From Dipteris shenzhenensis (lineage: Eukaryota; Polypodiophyta; Polypodiopsida; Gleicheniales), in assembly GCA_047967505.1 (NCBI GenBank), contig CM106541.1: a DNA stretch of 64,000 bases; one strand, given 5' to 3'. The position numbers were made by a program, and so were the translations under genes. Of this stretch, positions 44,830 through 56,800 are shown piece by piece. Under the pieces are notes generated by a model. It was not told the DNA's origin. It searched no databases and saw only the letters and a program-made list of their open reading frames with translations. Every line of letters starts with the position of its first letter. The first letter of the stretch is position 1.

Positions 44830-47800
44830 TTAAAAATACTTCACCATGAGCCACACCATCATCATATGCTCTAAGTTCCCATATAGATGATGTAGTTGAC
44901 TTTCTATGTTAGGAAAGTCTTTCGGTGATCCTTTTATTGTCTTAAATATTTCACTTTTAGTTATTGCAGCAATTGCTACATCAATTAAACTTGAAGGAAA
45001 TATTGTGGCCTTCCTGACTTCAAATCCACGTGAACTCATTTCTTCTTCCTTCCCCTCTGTCGTCTGTAAAAAATACAAAAGCTTGTGAGATTGATAGGTT
45101 ATAGTTAAATGTAATGCTTGTAAAAGAAAAGTACAAGTTCATATCAAGATATGCGTCCATGATTTATTTGCATAATCTTGTGAGCCAGGAAGATCATCCA
45201 TGTCATCTTTTGCAATCATCTGTGCATCACCTTTGTCTTTATCTTGGGAGGCATCAAGATCTTCCATGTCATCATCTCCAATCCTCTTATGTTCCACCTC
45301 TTTCTCGTAGCTGACAGTTAGATTAGCTTGCAAGTGGAAGTGTGCCATGCTAGCCTTTCTTTCAATAATATTAGTGGAATATCCTTTTTAGAGAAGATCT
45401 TCAAAAAGATATCCCATTCGTAATAAGGTGACCTCCCAATTAGGCAATTGCAAGTATTCCAACATAGTAATCAAAATACTTCCACTTTTTGGAGGACATT
45501 CGTAGATTTTGGAGTGCACTTGAGGACCTGTAGATTTCTTTCTCCTCTAGCATGAGATGCAAACTCTTGGAAGCCCCCCTTATATTATGTTGTAGGGACT
45601 CATCAGGATATGTACTTTGCATGCATAAGAGAAATGATTTGAGGCATTGGATCTTTAATCCACATTCTCTCTTGCTTGTCTTGGGTGCATACTCACCATT
45701 GTAGATCTTAAAATCACAGGCATAAACTTTCTCCAAAGTGTTATGTATCTCTTCCTTGTTTTCTTTATTGACAAAAATGACAATATTGCAAATTCCAGCT
45801 CTACTAATGGTGATATATAGTATTCTATGATGAATTGGTGAATATCATTAGAGAAACCTCATCAATAAAGAATACTTGGGGCTTATCCCAACTTGTTTCA
45901 TCAATTAAAAAGTTCTCATCTAAAATGCCCCTATATGCTACAAGCTTTCTAGATTCTAAAGTGATGTTCATATTGCATTGAAAGTCGTGATTGACTGCAC
46001 TTGTTATTCTCAATTTATGCTCATTCACAAGCTTCTCAACATATGCAATCACCTGTGGTGGGATTTGGGCTCTCATGAATGCGGTGACTACTTCGGCCCC
46101 ATCTTCTTGATTCTTTATCCACTTATATGCTCATGCCTTTTCCTTAGCTATGGATAAAGTAGCTATATGCTTCACAATATTAGGGTCAATATTGCATTGA
46201 CCAATAGGGATATCTTTTTCTATGAGCAAATATCTAATCGCACTATCCACTGCATCACGTTTCACATGTATGTTGATGCACTCCTCCATGCAATGATCTT
46301 TGTCCTTCCTACCAAAAAACCATTCTTTCTTGAGGAGTTTTTCTGTTGCCATTGTTACATAGCTATCTGGCAAATATTTTAAAAGTCTCCACATTCTTAC
46401 TGTCACCTCTTTTTTCTCAACCTTTGACTTTTGTGATAGTAACAAAGGACCTTCATAAGTAACCTCACCCTTCTCATATGCACGGCAAACTACCACAACT
46501 TGCTCAAACACCTCATGAGGTGAAGAAACTATACTTGTGTACTCAACATATCTATCTCTCGCTACCTTGAAGTTTGTGAGAGATTATTCCCGTTCTTGAC
46601 TTCCCCTTGGTACAACTACACTTAAACATGTATAAAAATTGACTAATGTGTCTGCATCCACTTTTGTGGTAGTTCTTTTCAAATGTGTTACTGGAGAAGC
46701 AAGTGTCATCTATAGACACCTCGCTTTCATTAGGATTTTCGATGTTGAGGTTATCTTATGTTTTGCAAAAATATCATGATTCAATCTTTCGGACTCAATC
46801 AAATAATTTGTTGGATGCTTAAAATTACATATTGTGGCCATATAAAAATTGAAGGGAAGAACCTTTGAAATTTGCTCTGCAGTGAGTCTTCTAGAGTCCT
46901 TGCTTGTCTAGCAAGTTCATTACAAGCATATGCATAATGCTGACCATCAATCGGCTCAAATTTACAATGCAACAAGAAATTTCTCTTCGCCTCTTTCAAA
47001 AATTTCTCATAATTTTTCTCTTCACCTTGTTCATGCAGAATTTGTCGAAGGCTTTGTGTGAAGAATTTGTTAAAAGTCTCCTCAAAATGGGTAGGTCCTT
47101 CAAACATAATTCAATTGTCACAGTTACCTATATTTGGATAGAACATGATTGGACGTAATACTACATTATAGACAATGGGTTTCTTGCCATGCACCAAAGC
47201 CTTGAATATTTGCATCGCATAAGATATATCAAGATTCCTATTATTGGTAAAAATAGTTGCTGACTCCACATCTCGAGCATTCACAGCATAGGGCTTTTGT
47301 CCCCATATATATCTGACATCATCTTCTCTGATCGTCTCATTGAGACGTAGATTAATATTCTTTATTGACATGATCTCATCTTGATCTTCCTCAACCTCTT
47401 GATCTAACTCTTCTTCCTCTATATTTTCTCTGTCCTCCTCTTTCTCTTGTACTAAAGTGTCTTAGTGGAGGAATGTTGCCTTTTTTTCAAAGTAGCCTTT
47501 GGAATTGTGTCCTCTTTATCTTTTACCTATACTTTTTGATGGAGGAACATTGTCTTTTTATGAAAGTAGCCTTTGTAACTGTGGCCCTTGCAGTGTTCAT
47601 CTTTTCTACTTTGCATCTTTCTTTTCCTTTGATAGGTTGCACGAACATGGCCGTGGCTCGTCCTTCCTCTTCCTCTAGCTTTTGTATTTCTTTAGGCCGC
47701 AGTGGTTGTGTTTCTTCTTCATTTTTTAGTTCAAACATAGCATCTTCTTCTATTTCTATCTCAAAGAGTTTGCATGTAGACCCTTGATGTGGGGCTCCTT

Positions 47801-48188
47801 ATCTAGGCTGCTTTTGAGCCAACTTCTGAGCCAAACTAGGAGCTCTCTCATCTTGCTTATATCCTCTTTGTTTTTAAACCAAACTAGCATCCATCTGATC
47901 CTGCTTGTGCCCTCCCTACTCTTGATTGAATTCATGGTCTATATTGAGTGATGGTCTTAAAGTACTTAACATAATCTTTTGATGCAACCTACCTGCCTCT
48001 GCATTTGGAAATGTACTCCATTCATCCATGAGAGCCTATAATGGAGTTTGTAATTTTGTAAATTTTGATGGTGGAGGAGGTGGCATTGCAAACTTATTTA
48101 GACCTCTTGATAAGATAAAATGATAGCCCCCAATATTAGGTTGTGAACACTTCACAAAAATATCCAAGTATGGGCTCTTTGGTTCCAT
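44830..48188 (-). pseudogene. Family E, long copy: large unknown gene, decayed
   Basis: Minus-strand segments in order: MEPKSPYLDIFVKCSQPNIG at 48188; an acidic/Lys-rich part (47738-47523, FELKNEEETQPLRPKEIQKL); 47371-47111 (INLRLNETIREDDVRYIWGQ ... ALVHGKKPIVYNVVLRPIM); 47107-46799 (HFEETFNKFFTQSLRQILHE); 46511-46131 (VVVCRAYEKGEVTYEGPLLL ... MWRLLKYLPDSYVTMATEKL ... CNIDPNIVKHIATLSIAKEK); 46076-45825 (QVIAYVEKLVNEHKLRITSA); 45736-45440; an Asp-rich part 45348-45139; and 45078-44830. A TTTTGTATTTTTTACAG before 45078 looks like a splice acceptor, so it may once have had introns. Stops occur throughout. The central part is shared with 16576-17217. I cannot name the family; a transposon-borne gene is possible because it occurs twice. 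Confidence 0.55.
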
Positions 48189-48842
48189 AGTAATTCCCAC
48201 AACCAACACTTATTTCATTAATTTTGGACTTGTCAATGTACAAATTTTTTTTTACATATACTAGTTTTCAAATAAAATTTAAGAAAAAACCCAATCTTCA
48301 AAGCACAGATGAAAACATAAAAATAAGCAATTTTTTGGATATTTTTAAAGGAGATGAAACTAAAATTATAAAATTAAACATAGCCTTAGACAAGTTACAC
48401 CAAAAAATAAGGTTCAACAGTGTAAACTCTCTTAATATTTATAATGGTGTTAACAAATACCTTCAAAAGTTATAGTATTAAGCAGACTCTTACAATATTT
48501 ATAAAGGTGTTGACAAACACCAAAAGTTACAATAAGCCTCAAATAATTTACATTAAAAAATAAGATTGAGCAGTTGTAAACTCTCTGAATATTTATAATG
48601 GTGTTTAGGAAACTCTTTCAAAAGTTACAATTGGACGTAGCAAACTCTCACCATATTGATAAAGGTGTTGACAAATACCAAAAGTTATAATGAGCCTCTC
48701 ACTAGAAGGCAAATCTATTTTCTCTTGAAATCCTAGATTCAACCCATTCAAGGGCTTAGTTGATTACATCATCGATGTAGTTAAAACTACAAAAGAGAAG
48801 TAAGGAATTATGAATTTTCTCTTGTATAACACTTTGTATATT
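48189..48842. other. AT-rich spacer with short repeats
   Basis: Repeated CTCTTA(C)AATATTTATAA and GGTGTTGACAAA(T/C)ACC-AAAAGTTA motifs recur near 48428, 48490, 48590 and 48665 at roughly 60-100 bp spacing, an old local repeat. No gene. Confidence 0.6.
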
Positions 48843-49373
48843 CTAAATGGCTTGCACTTCATGGGGTGCAAATCTTCCATAACGAGCCACACGAGAAGAT
48901 ATCTCACTTAGAAATTCTGTTAGCTCTCTCCTATATGAATGTAATCTATCTATTTTTCTAGTGGCCATACTTATTTTTCCTCTCTCCTCCTTCTCTAAGC
49001 ACTTCATACAAGCAAACTCATCCTTCTCGTACTGGGTTAACCGAGCTAGATGTCTCTTTCTCTCCTCTCTCTTCCCCTGGTTCTTGGCAATCCATTCTTT
49101 GCTGGTGCTAATGGCTTGCTCACGGAATCGATGACTACAAAAAGATCCATGGAAATGAGAGGAGGAAGGTAACAAGAGCAAGGAAGGTAACGAGAGCAAA
49201 GTGGAAGAAGTTTTTTGTTGTAAGGCTACGGGAGCAAGATGGAAGGAGTAAGCCTGAGGAGAGGAGGTAAGGCTGCGAGCAAGATGGAAGGAGTAAGCTT
49301 GAGGAGAGGAGGTAAGGCTACGAGCAAGATGGAAGGAGTAAGCTTGAGGAGAGGAGTAAGGTAATGAGAGCAA
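48843..49373 (-). CDS. Unknown protein G1 (paralogue of the frame at 50028-50519)
   Basis: A 177-codon minus-strand frame is open. Its C-terminal 90 residues carry the conserved part: STSKEWIAKNQGKREER, LARLTQYEKDEFACMKC, RELTEFLSEISSRVARYG and RFAPHEVQAI. The same order occurs in the plus-strand frame at 50028-50519. The conserved part is Lys/Glu/Arg-rich and probably helical. The N-terminal third derives from a 45-bp tandem repeat (49210-49360) and may be leader rather than protein; a start nearer 49105 is possible. Unlike its partner it has no internal stop. Family not recognised; it could also be the first exon of family E, which lies downstream on the same strand. Confidence 0.5.
   Translation of the reverse strand: MLSLPYSSPQAYSFHLARSLTSSPQAYSFHLARSLTSSPQAYSFHLAPVALQQKTSSTLLSLPSLLLLPSSSHFHGSFCSHRFREQAISTSKEWIAKNQGKREERKRHLARLTQYEKDEFACMKCLEKEERGKISMATRKIDRLHSYRRELTEFLSEISSRVARYGRFAPHEVQAI
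49210..49365. repeat. 45-bp tandem repeat, about three copies
   Basis: GCAAGATGGAAGGAGTAAGC recurs near 49231, 49277 and 49325, each followed by (T/C)TGAGGAGAGGAGGTAAGGCT. On the minus strand it encodes a repeated SSPQAYSFHLARSLT. Confidence 0.9.
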
Positions 49374-49528
49374 AGTGGAAGAAGTGTTTGCTGTGGGCGA
49401 GATGTAGAAGACGAATGACTAGAGTAGGATTTGTGGGATTTATAGAATTGCAGACTCATAATGTGAGATAAAAGATTTAGAATAAAGAATTGGGAGAGGT
49501 TGAGATGACTAGATTGTGTGAAGTAATA

Positions 49529-49990
49529 GATGCAAGACCGTATTGCAAGACATGTGAGACAGTAGATTTTAAGTACATCGAAATCTATAAAATAAAGTGA
49601 TGGAACACAAGAATGATATAATTATTAGAATCTTATCATGAGATATTTATTTTATATAATAAGTTAGACTTGCAGATGCAAGACCGTAATGCGAGACATG
49701 TGAGATGATAGATTTTGAGTACATTGAAATCTATAAAATAAAGTGATGGAACACAAGAATTGTATAATTATTAGATTCTCATCATGAGATATTTATTGTA
49801 TATAATAAGTTAGACTTCAAAAAAAGTAAAACCAATTTAGCAAATTTAGAGAGGTGAGTTGTCCATTGAGTCAAGTAAAAGATGAAAGATTGTAAATGTG
49901 AAAGACACATGAGATGATAGATTTTGAATCAGTTTAAATCTATGAAATAAAGTGATTGAAGACAAGAATAAAATAATTATCAGACTCCCT
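49529..49990. repeat. 145-bp tandem repeat between the G1/G2 pair
   Basis: Units 49529-49673 and 49674-49818 are close copies (GATGCAAGACCGTA, ACATGTGAGA, AATCTATAAAATAAAGTGAT, CATGAGATATTTATT). A third, more diverged and partial unit lies at about 49877-49990. It fills the gap between the divergent G1 and G2 genes. Confidence 0.88.
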
Positions 49991-50027
49991 TCTTTCATCC
50001 ATCCTAGTCGTTCTACAAGCACATTCT

Positions 50028-50519
50028 TTGTTCATCACTCTTAATTTATCATCTCCCCACCCACCATGGATGTCCTTGGCATCATTGGGAGACGTGGAGT
50101 CTGGAATCAACAGTCTCAAAGAATGGATTGCTGACCAAGGAGCAAGGAGAGACACAAGAATTCGACAAGGCTCTCCATTGACACAGATGGAGAGAGAAGA
50201 ATTTGATGTATAGAGGCAGATAGAGAGGGAGGAGACTCAAAAGATAGCAGAGAAAGAAAGACTTTTACAATGTATTATGAAAGCATGAAAAGATCTCTTG
50301 GACTTCTTAAGCAACCTACGTTATCGAAGCACTCGGTATGGTTGATTTGATGCAGATGTTGAAAGAACAATAAGGGCCTCCCAAAGAGATTATAAAGAAA
50401 CAATCTATGACCGCTTTAATTTCTTCCTTCATTGTAATCATGTTGAGGATACGAACGTGGAGTCCGTGGAAGATTGCATTGTTAACAAGATAAGAGATAC
50501 TAATGATGAGATCTTCTAG
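50028..50519 (+). pseudogene. Unknown protein G2, paralogue of G1, with in-frame stops
   Basis: One plus-strand frame runs from 50028 to the stop at 50517 and is broken only by stops at 50211, 50286 and near 50343. It reads GINSLKEWIADQGARRD, LTQMEREEFDV, KIAEKERLLQC, DLLDFLSNLRYRSTRYG-FD and RTIRASQRDYKETIYDRFNF. Against G1 the second and third stops fall where Arg codons are expected (CGA to TGA). G2 extends about 60 codons beyond the G1 C-terminus. It is divergent from G1 with about 650 bp between them. Function unknown. Confidence 0.6.
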
Positions 50520-51045
50520 TGTGGTATTGGCCTGTGTGGCCTACAATAGTCGTTATTATTTTGTATTCTCTACAAGAAGCCTGGTAGGGCTAAGCATATC
50601 ATATTAGAATTACTAATACAATTTATTTTTTAGTAACAAATTCTCATGCAGTGTGGCTCTTATGACTCTATAATGTTATAAGCGTTGACCCTATAGTATG
50701 ATTTGAGTAATCTTATTGTTTTGAGTCGCAAATTCTCATCAAGTGTATCCATGATAAATGTCCCTTATGTATCATGAGAGAATGCCCCTTATGTATTCAC
50801 ATATTTAATAAAATCAACCAAAATAACATTGTGAGAGAAGGAAAACAAGTCACATTTAATATGTATCCATGATGAATGCCCATTATGTATTCACATTTAA
50901 TACAATCAATCAAAATAACGATATGAGCAACAAAATCACAAATACAAAGTTTTGCAACTTTGCACTTTTACATGCATCACTTGCCAATAAAGCTTTTCTA
51001 TTTGAAAAAATAACTCATGTACATGCTAAACCCCATCATAAAGCT
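50520..51045. other. No gene recognised; short direct repeat
   Basis: AT-rich. The motif TATCCATGA(T/A)(A/G)AATG(T/C)CC recurs near 50746 and 50863, with CACATTTAATA nearby: a local duplication of about 120 bp. Confidence 0.55.
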
Positions 51046-51480
51046 TCACAATGAAGTGGATTTTGATGCTCCATGTGGACTCCGTTGTGATGCTTTGCAA
51101 GTAGACTCTATCTCTTGAGGCTTTGATGCTTTAGGGGTATATGGACTCTTCCTTCGTGCATAGAATTTGTCTACTTCCAAGTGTGGAGTCCGTTGTGATG
51201 GTTTAGGTGTAGAATCTAGTGGAGGTTGTGATTCCCTAGGCATATATCGAATCTCTACCTTTTAGTGTGGGGTAGATGGTGAGGGCATAGACTCCTTGGG
51301 AGGGTGTGATGCCCACAGCGTAGAATGAGTCTCTACTTCCACTCGTGGACTTTGCTAGGATGCTTTGGCCATAAACTCCCCAAAATGGTATAACTCTTTG
51401 GCCCTTGATTGAGTCTCTACTTCCGCAAGTGGACTCCCTTCTGATTCTACCTTATTTTATTTCTCATGTTCCATTATAAG
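51046..51480 (-). pseudogene. Repetitive Ser/Pro-rich decayed ORF
   Basis: On the minus strand the open part at 51243-51046 (65 codons) includes SQPPLDSTPKPSQRTPHLEV and SKPQEIESTCKASQRSPHGA. With one stop it extends upstream as further similar units (VEVETHST, PPKESMPSP) to about 51440. The DNA shows a repeated pattern (GTGGACTCC-TTGTGATG, GAGTCTCTACTTCC) every 65-70 bp. It is a degenerate minisatellite-coded protein of unknown nature. Confidence 0.4.
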
Positions 51481-53457
51481 TGTAATATTAAGATTTGCAA
51501 GGAGTTTTTTTCACCCGTAATACTAGGTTCAGAACCACTACATGTTTTCAGGGCGGTTTCTATAAGCCTAACACACACACACACGCACACAAAGCTCTCT
51601 CTCTTTGAGATTATGACTCCTAATTAGGAGTAATGAAGAGTGCACAGAGCAATGAAGACATGATCTCATTGGCAGCTACATCGAGACATATACTAGTGTC
51701 GGGGACTGATACCTACATCCATCCAAGAGAAGGTTATGTTAGACTACATACATCTTCTAGCTTGGGACTACAGGTGTCATAGACCCCGACTGCTTGTTAT
51801 CGCAGTCCAAAATATGACCTAGTAGTCAACCAAAAGACCTAGCTATATCATAATCAACTTGAAAAGAGAATAATTGCGAAAGGTTCTAAGCTAGATGGAG
51901 TTGCCAAGCTCACAAGTCCAAATTCCATGAGCCAAAGATTAGATTGCCTAGTATAAAGAAATCCATTAAGATAAGGTACAAGAAAAAATCAAAACTAGAG
52001 GACTAAGAACATAGTTGATTAGTGCCATGTAAGGGAGACTTTCTCTAAATAATTTAAAGAAAAGGGGATAAACATCTTATTTTAAGAACATAGAAAAGCA
52101 ACAGGGATGTTAGAGAGCTAGCATGCTCAGAGATCCAAAACTCAGGCCACCCACACTTTCAAGGGAACCATGATAAAGGTTGCATATATAGTAGTTTGTA
52201 TACCCTAATTATTTGAGTCATGCCATCAAGGGTAACTTATGAAATCACCAACATATCCACTCCTAAATTCAAAGAGGGACTTAACACATTTTCTATGATT
52301 GTTCAAAGATCATTTCATGCATGAATTCCACCCATAATTGTGCAAGCCAAAGATAAATGGAGAATCCAGTAAAAGATATCGGACCACCTTTCACATGCTG
52401 AAATATACCAACTTACACACATGTTTTTAAGGCAACTGAACAATCCCATAGTCCACCCATAAGCCCAAGGCACAAGCTATAGACATGCAAAAGAGAGGCT
52501 CCAAGCCCATATGTCACAAAATCATTACAGATCAATTTAGTAAACATTAAATTCTCAATCGAGGAAGATATGTCGATATGCATGGAAGATGTGATACTGA
52601 AGGGAGCTCTAAAATTTAGAGTAGTCTATGATATAGAACTTTTGAGGTGGCCAGTATCAATGCAATAAATCATGACTACCTAGCACATATCATTATCTAA
52701 ATTACCTTTCCAAACTATCTATTGCTCTTGAGACAATCTATCCCTACTGACTGTGTAAGCCAAATACAACCACAATGCCACTAAGTAAAATAGTCAATCA
52801 ATGGCAGTGCTAGATCCATGATAATGGAAAATCAAGAGACCAAAGGAGCAATGACGACATTATCAAAGAAAAAACAACTCAAAGTTAGGTGTGCATAGTT
52901 CCTGCTACACACTGATAACATAAATTAAAAGAGTGAACAATTTACATGTTAGGATCACCGATGGCACAAAGCGATGAAAGAAGTCTAACCTCAAGAGTGG
53001 CATCGCCCAACTATCCAAGAAGGGGAAAACTACCATAAGAGCCACTTGAGTTAGAGGGAGTCGTCAAGGGAAAGAGATTAGGAGACCCCTCAAGCTAGAG
53101 GGAGAAGATTGTAAGAAAGGAAGATGCTTGTGAGGAGAGGCAGACCGAGAGGAGAGTCTCCATGAGGAAGACAAGGGAGGACTACAACAAGAAGGTGTGA
53201 GGGAGAGGGAAGGAAAGAGGAGTTACAAGGGAGGGAGGGGTTATCTAATGTGCCAAGGGTAAGGAGGACAGTACGCCTTTGTAAGGGGACCATCACGGGA
53301 GCAAGACATTCCACGAGATTTGTAAGAGGGAAAGATGAATCTTAACTTCCTGTCATAACAATTAATGATTTTTGGAGCTTTGCCTCACAAGCAAAGGACA
53401 TGCCTTCCAACTAAAGGACACACCAAGATCGTGATCCTAATCTAACCAATCCACTAA
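51481..53457. other. No gene recognised
   Basis: About 2 kb of anonymous sequence. A CA run lies at 51570-51590 and a purine-rich segment at 53090-53240. Short frames carry no motif I recognise. Confidence 0.4.
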
Positions 53458-53462
53458 GGCTA

Positions 53463-53821
53463 TGTGAAGAGAGTGGGAGAGAAGTAAGGAGTCTCACTTG
53501 CAGCTTTCTCACATACACAAAGGGGGAATACACACAAAGGTGGAGGCTGAAAACACTTTTCCTCTTCTTAGTTGTGAAAACCAAAAGAACTCTCTTTTTT
53601 TAGTACAAAAGGAATGGATGAACTATATGTGGGTCTCAAACCAAACTCAGCTAACCTAGGTGGCATACTAACTAAGCCACTAACTAGAGTACATAAAGAT
53701 AGCTCTCATTGAACTATTATTCATGGGCGGTGTACCAACCGCATCTGCAGCTAACAAGTCGGTGACATAAATGCACAACAGTCACCCTAGCATATCACAA
53801 GTGAAGCTCAATATCTCAACA
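53463..53821 (-). repeat. Copia-A 3' LTR (minus-strand copy)
   Basis: 359 bp. It retains a 17-bp segment (around GGGGGAATACACACAAA) that is missing from its partner LTR at 58630-58973. Confidence 0.93.
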
Positions 53822-56800
53822 CTCCCCCTCGAGCTCAATCCTGATTCTTGCACACCAAGCAAGTCTTTGAACTTGCACAGCTTCTCTATGCCCAATGCCT
53901 TCCTGAATATGTCAACTACCTGATCCTCTATGCTGACATAAACTAGATCAATAAAACCTACTAGACCCTTCTCCCGCACATAGTGATGATGCACCTCAAT
54001 GTGCTTTGTTCTAGCATGATAGACTAGGTTATTTGCTAAGTGTATCTACTCATGTTGACACAATAAATGCCAACTGGCCCTGATGCATATCATAAAGTAG
54101 CTTATGCAACCAAGCTGCCTCACATGCAGCCATTGTTGCACCCCTGTACTCAACCTCTGTGCTCGACAAGGCAACTGTAGGCTGTTTCTTGCTACTCCAA
54201 GTGATTGCAGCACTCCCAAAAGAGAACACATATCCACTAGTAGATCGTCTATCAGAAATACTACAAGCCCAATCAACATCAGTGTATCCACGCAACTGTA
54301 TTTGAACCCGAGTCTCATAAAATAGTCCATACTGCAAAGTGGACTTCACATACATCAGTATGCATCTAGCCGCATCCAAATGCGGTTTCCTTGGAGCCTG
54401 TATAAACTAACTTACCAACCCAACAGCATAGCTCAAATCTGTCCTGGTAATAGTCATATAAATCAAACTTCCTACTATGTGTATGTACATAGTAGGGTCT
54501 TCCAGAAGCTCACCTGCATCTATGCTCAACTTCACATTCTGCTCCAAAGGAACTGAAATAGGCTTACAACCTATCATCCGATATTTGGACAGCATGTTCA
54601 ATCCATACTGCCTCTGCAAGAGCCATATCCCACTTGTGGATCTAATTACCTCAATGCCCAAGAAATAATGTAGCTCTCCCAAATCCTTCATCTCAAACTT
54701 CTGCTTCAATATCATTTTCACATGAAGGATATCTTCATCACTATCACCTGCGATGATCAAATCATCAACATAAATGACAAGTAACATAATGCCTTTCTCT
54801 GTTTTTCTCACATAAAGTGAGAAATCTGCTTAGGAAATCTGAAAGCCAATAGTGACAAGATATTGTCCTATCTTGTCAGACCATGCTTTGGGTGCTTGCG
54901 TCAAGCCATATAAGGCTTTCTTCAACCTGCAAACAAACTCAGGATGAATAGCATGCACATAACCTAGTGGCTACTCCATATAGACCTCTTCTTGCAAATC
55001 ACTATGCAAGAAGGCTTTATTTACATCCATCTGATGTAAAGACCATCCCTTTGATGCAACCATAGCAATGACTGCTCTTAGAGTTGACATCCTTGCAACC
55101 GGACTGAATGTTTCTTCATAATCAATGCCATATGTCTGTGCATACCCCTTGACAACTAACCTTGCCTTGTATCTGCTCACAGAACCATCTGCATTGTGCT
55201 TCAGCTTATAAACTCACTTTCACTTGCAGCCAATTGCATTCTTGTCTTTAGGTAAAGGGCCCAATTCCCAAGCATCATTTGCTTCCAAGGCATCCATTTC
55301 TTCATCCATGGCTTTCTCCCATTTTTCTTTTCCCATGGCTTGCTCAAAAGAAGTGGGTTCTGGTTCATGTGTCACTTTGACCATATAGGCATAGTGAATG
55401 GCTGTAAATCCATCATATTTCAGCCTATCCACAAGATACTTAACTCTGGTAGACCTGTGCAAAATAGGCTCACTACCAGGTGCTCTCAAAACATCCCTTG
55501 TCTTCCTTACTCCATGTGTAACAACAGAAGGAATACCCAACTCATCATCAATGCTCTATTCTGAGCCACTGGATTCACCATCCACATAAGAGTGACCTGC
55601 ATTCACATCAACCATGGGCTGATCTACTTTCTTTTTTCCCTTTCGTGATATTTGCATACCACTATCTGCATTGCTTTGAGGAGATTCTCCTGATCTCAAT
55701 CTGCCTATCCATGGCGAAGTATGTGAACCACTGCTAGAGGACACTACAGGTCCACTAATATTTTGTGATTGCTGCTGTGAATTTTGTGCAGCATTACCAT
55801 TTTGTGCATCTACATCATCAATCACATTTACTGGTTTATACCAGGTGCTCATCTCATCAAAAACAACATCTCTGCTCAATGTAAACTTACAAGTAGAAGG
55901 GTTATAGCATCTATACCCTTTCTGCTACAAAGAATAACCAATAAAGATGCACTTCTCAGCTTTTGGATCCAACTTGGATCTCAACGCATCTGGCACATGA
56001 ACATAGGCAATGCAACCAAAAACTTTCAAATGAGAAATGTCTGGTTTCCTACCAGTATACCTCTCCTTTGGCGTCATGCCATGTATTGCTACAGTGGGAG
56101 TCCTGGCAGGTCTTTTTCGTTGAGCATGGCACGAGATACCTCTCCAATATGCATGTTTTTCCTTTTTGCAAGTCCATTTTGCTGTGGGGTATGACTGCAT
56201 GAATATTGCTGCTTTATGCCATGCTCTTGCAAGAACCTTGTAAACTCTTTTGAGAGGTACTCTCCCCCTCCATTTGACCTTAGGCATTTTATTTGCAAGC
56301 TGGTTTCTTTTACAACCATAGCTTTAAAGGCTTTGAAATGCCCAAACACTTCACTTTTCTTTTTCATAAAATACACTTAAACGTTTCTGTTGTAGTCATC
56401 AATAAAAGTGACAAAATAATGACAGCCTCCAATAGATGCAGCTTTAGTAGTCCACAAATCATAGTGGATTAATTCCAATGGCCTCTTACTCTCTTGAACA
56501 TGTCTAGGAAATGGTTTCCTTACCTGTTTTCCAAATTGACAGGCTTCACATACCTTATGCATTTCTGCAACCTTGAACTTAGGCAATCCTGCAACAATAT
56601 TTTGGGCCTGCATTAATTTAAGTCATTGTACATTAACATGACCAATGCGTTTATGGCAGATATCAATATCTGCAACTACACCGATCCCATGTGCAAACAT
56701 TGTTGCACTCAATTCAGGCATGTCCGCATCCAACGTAAACATCCTGCCCTTATTCTTCTCTTTTGCTATCAAGCGACCTTTATTGTTCATATCCTCAACA

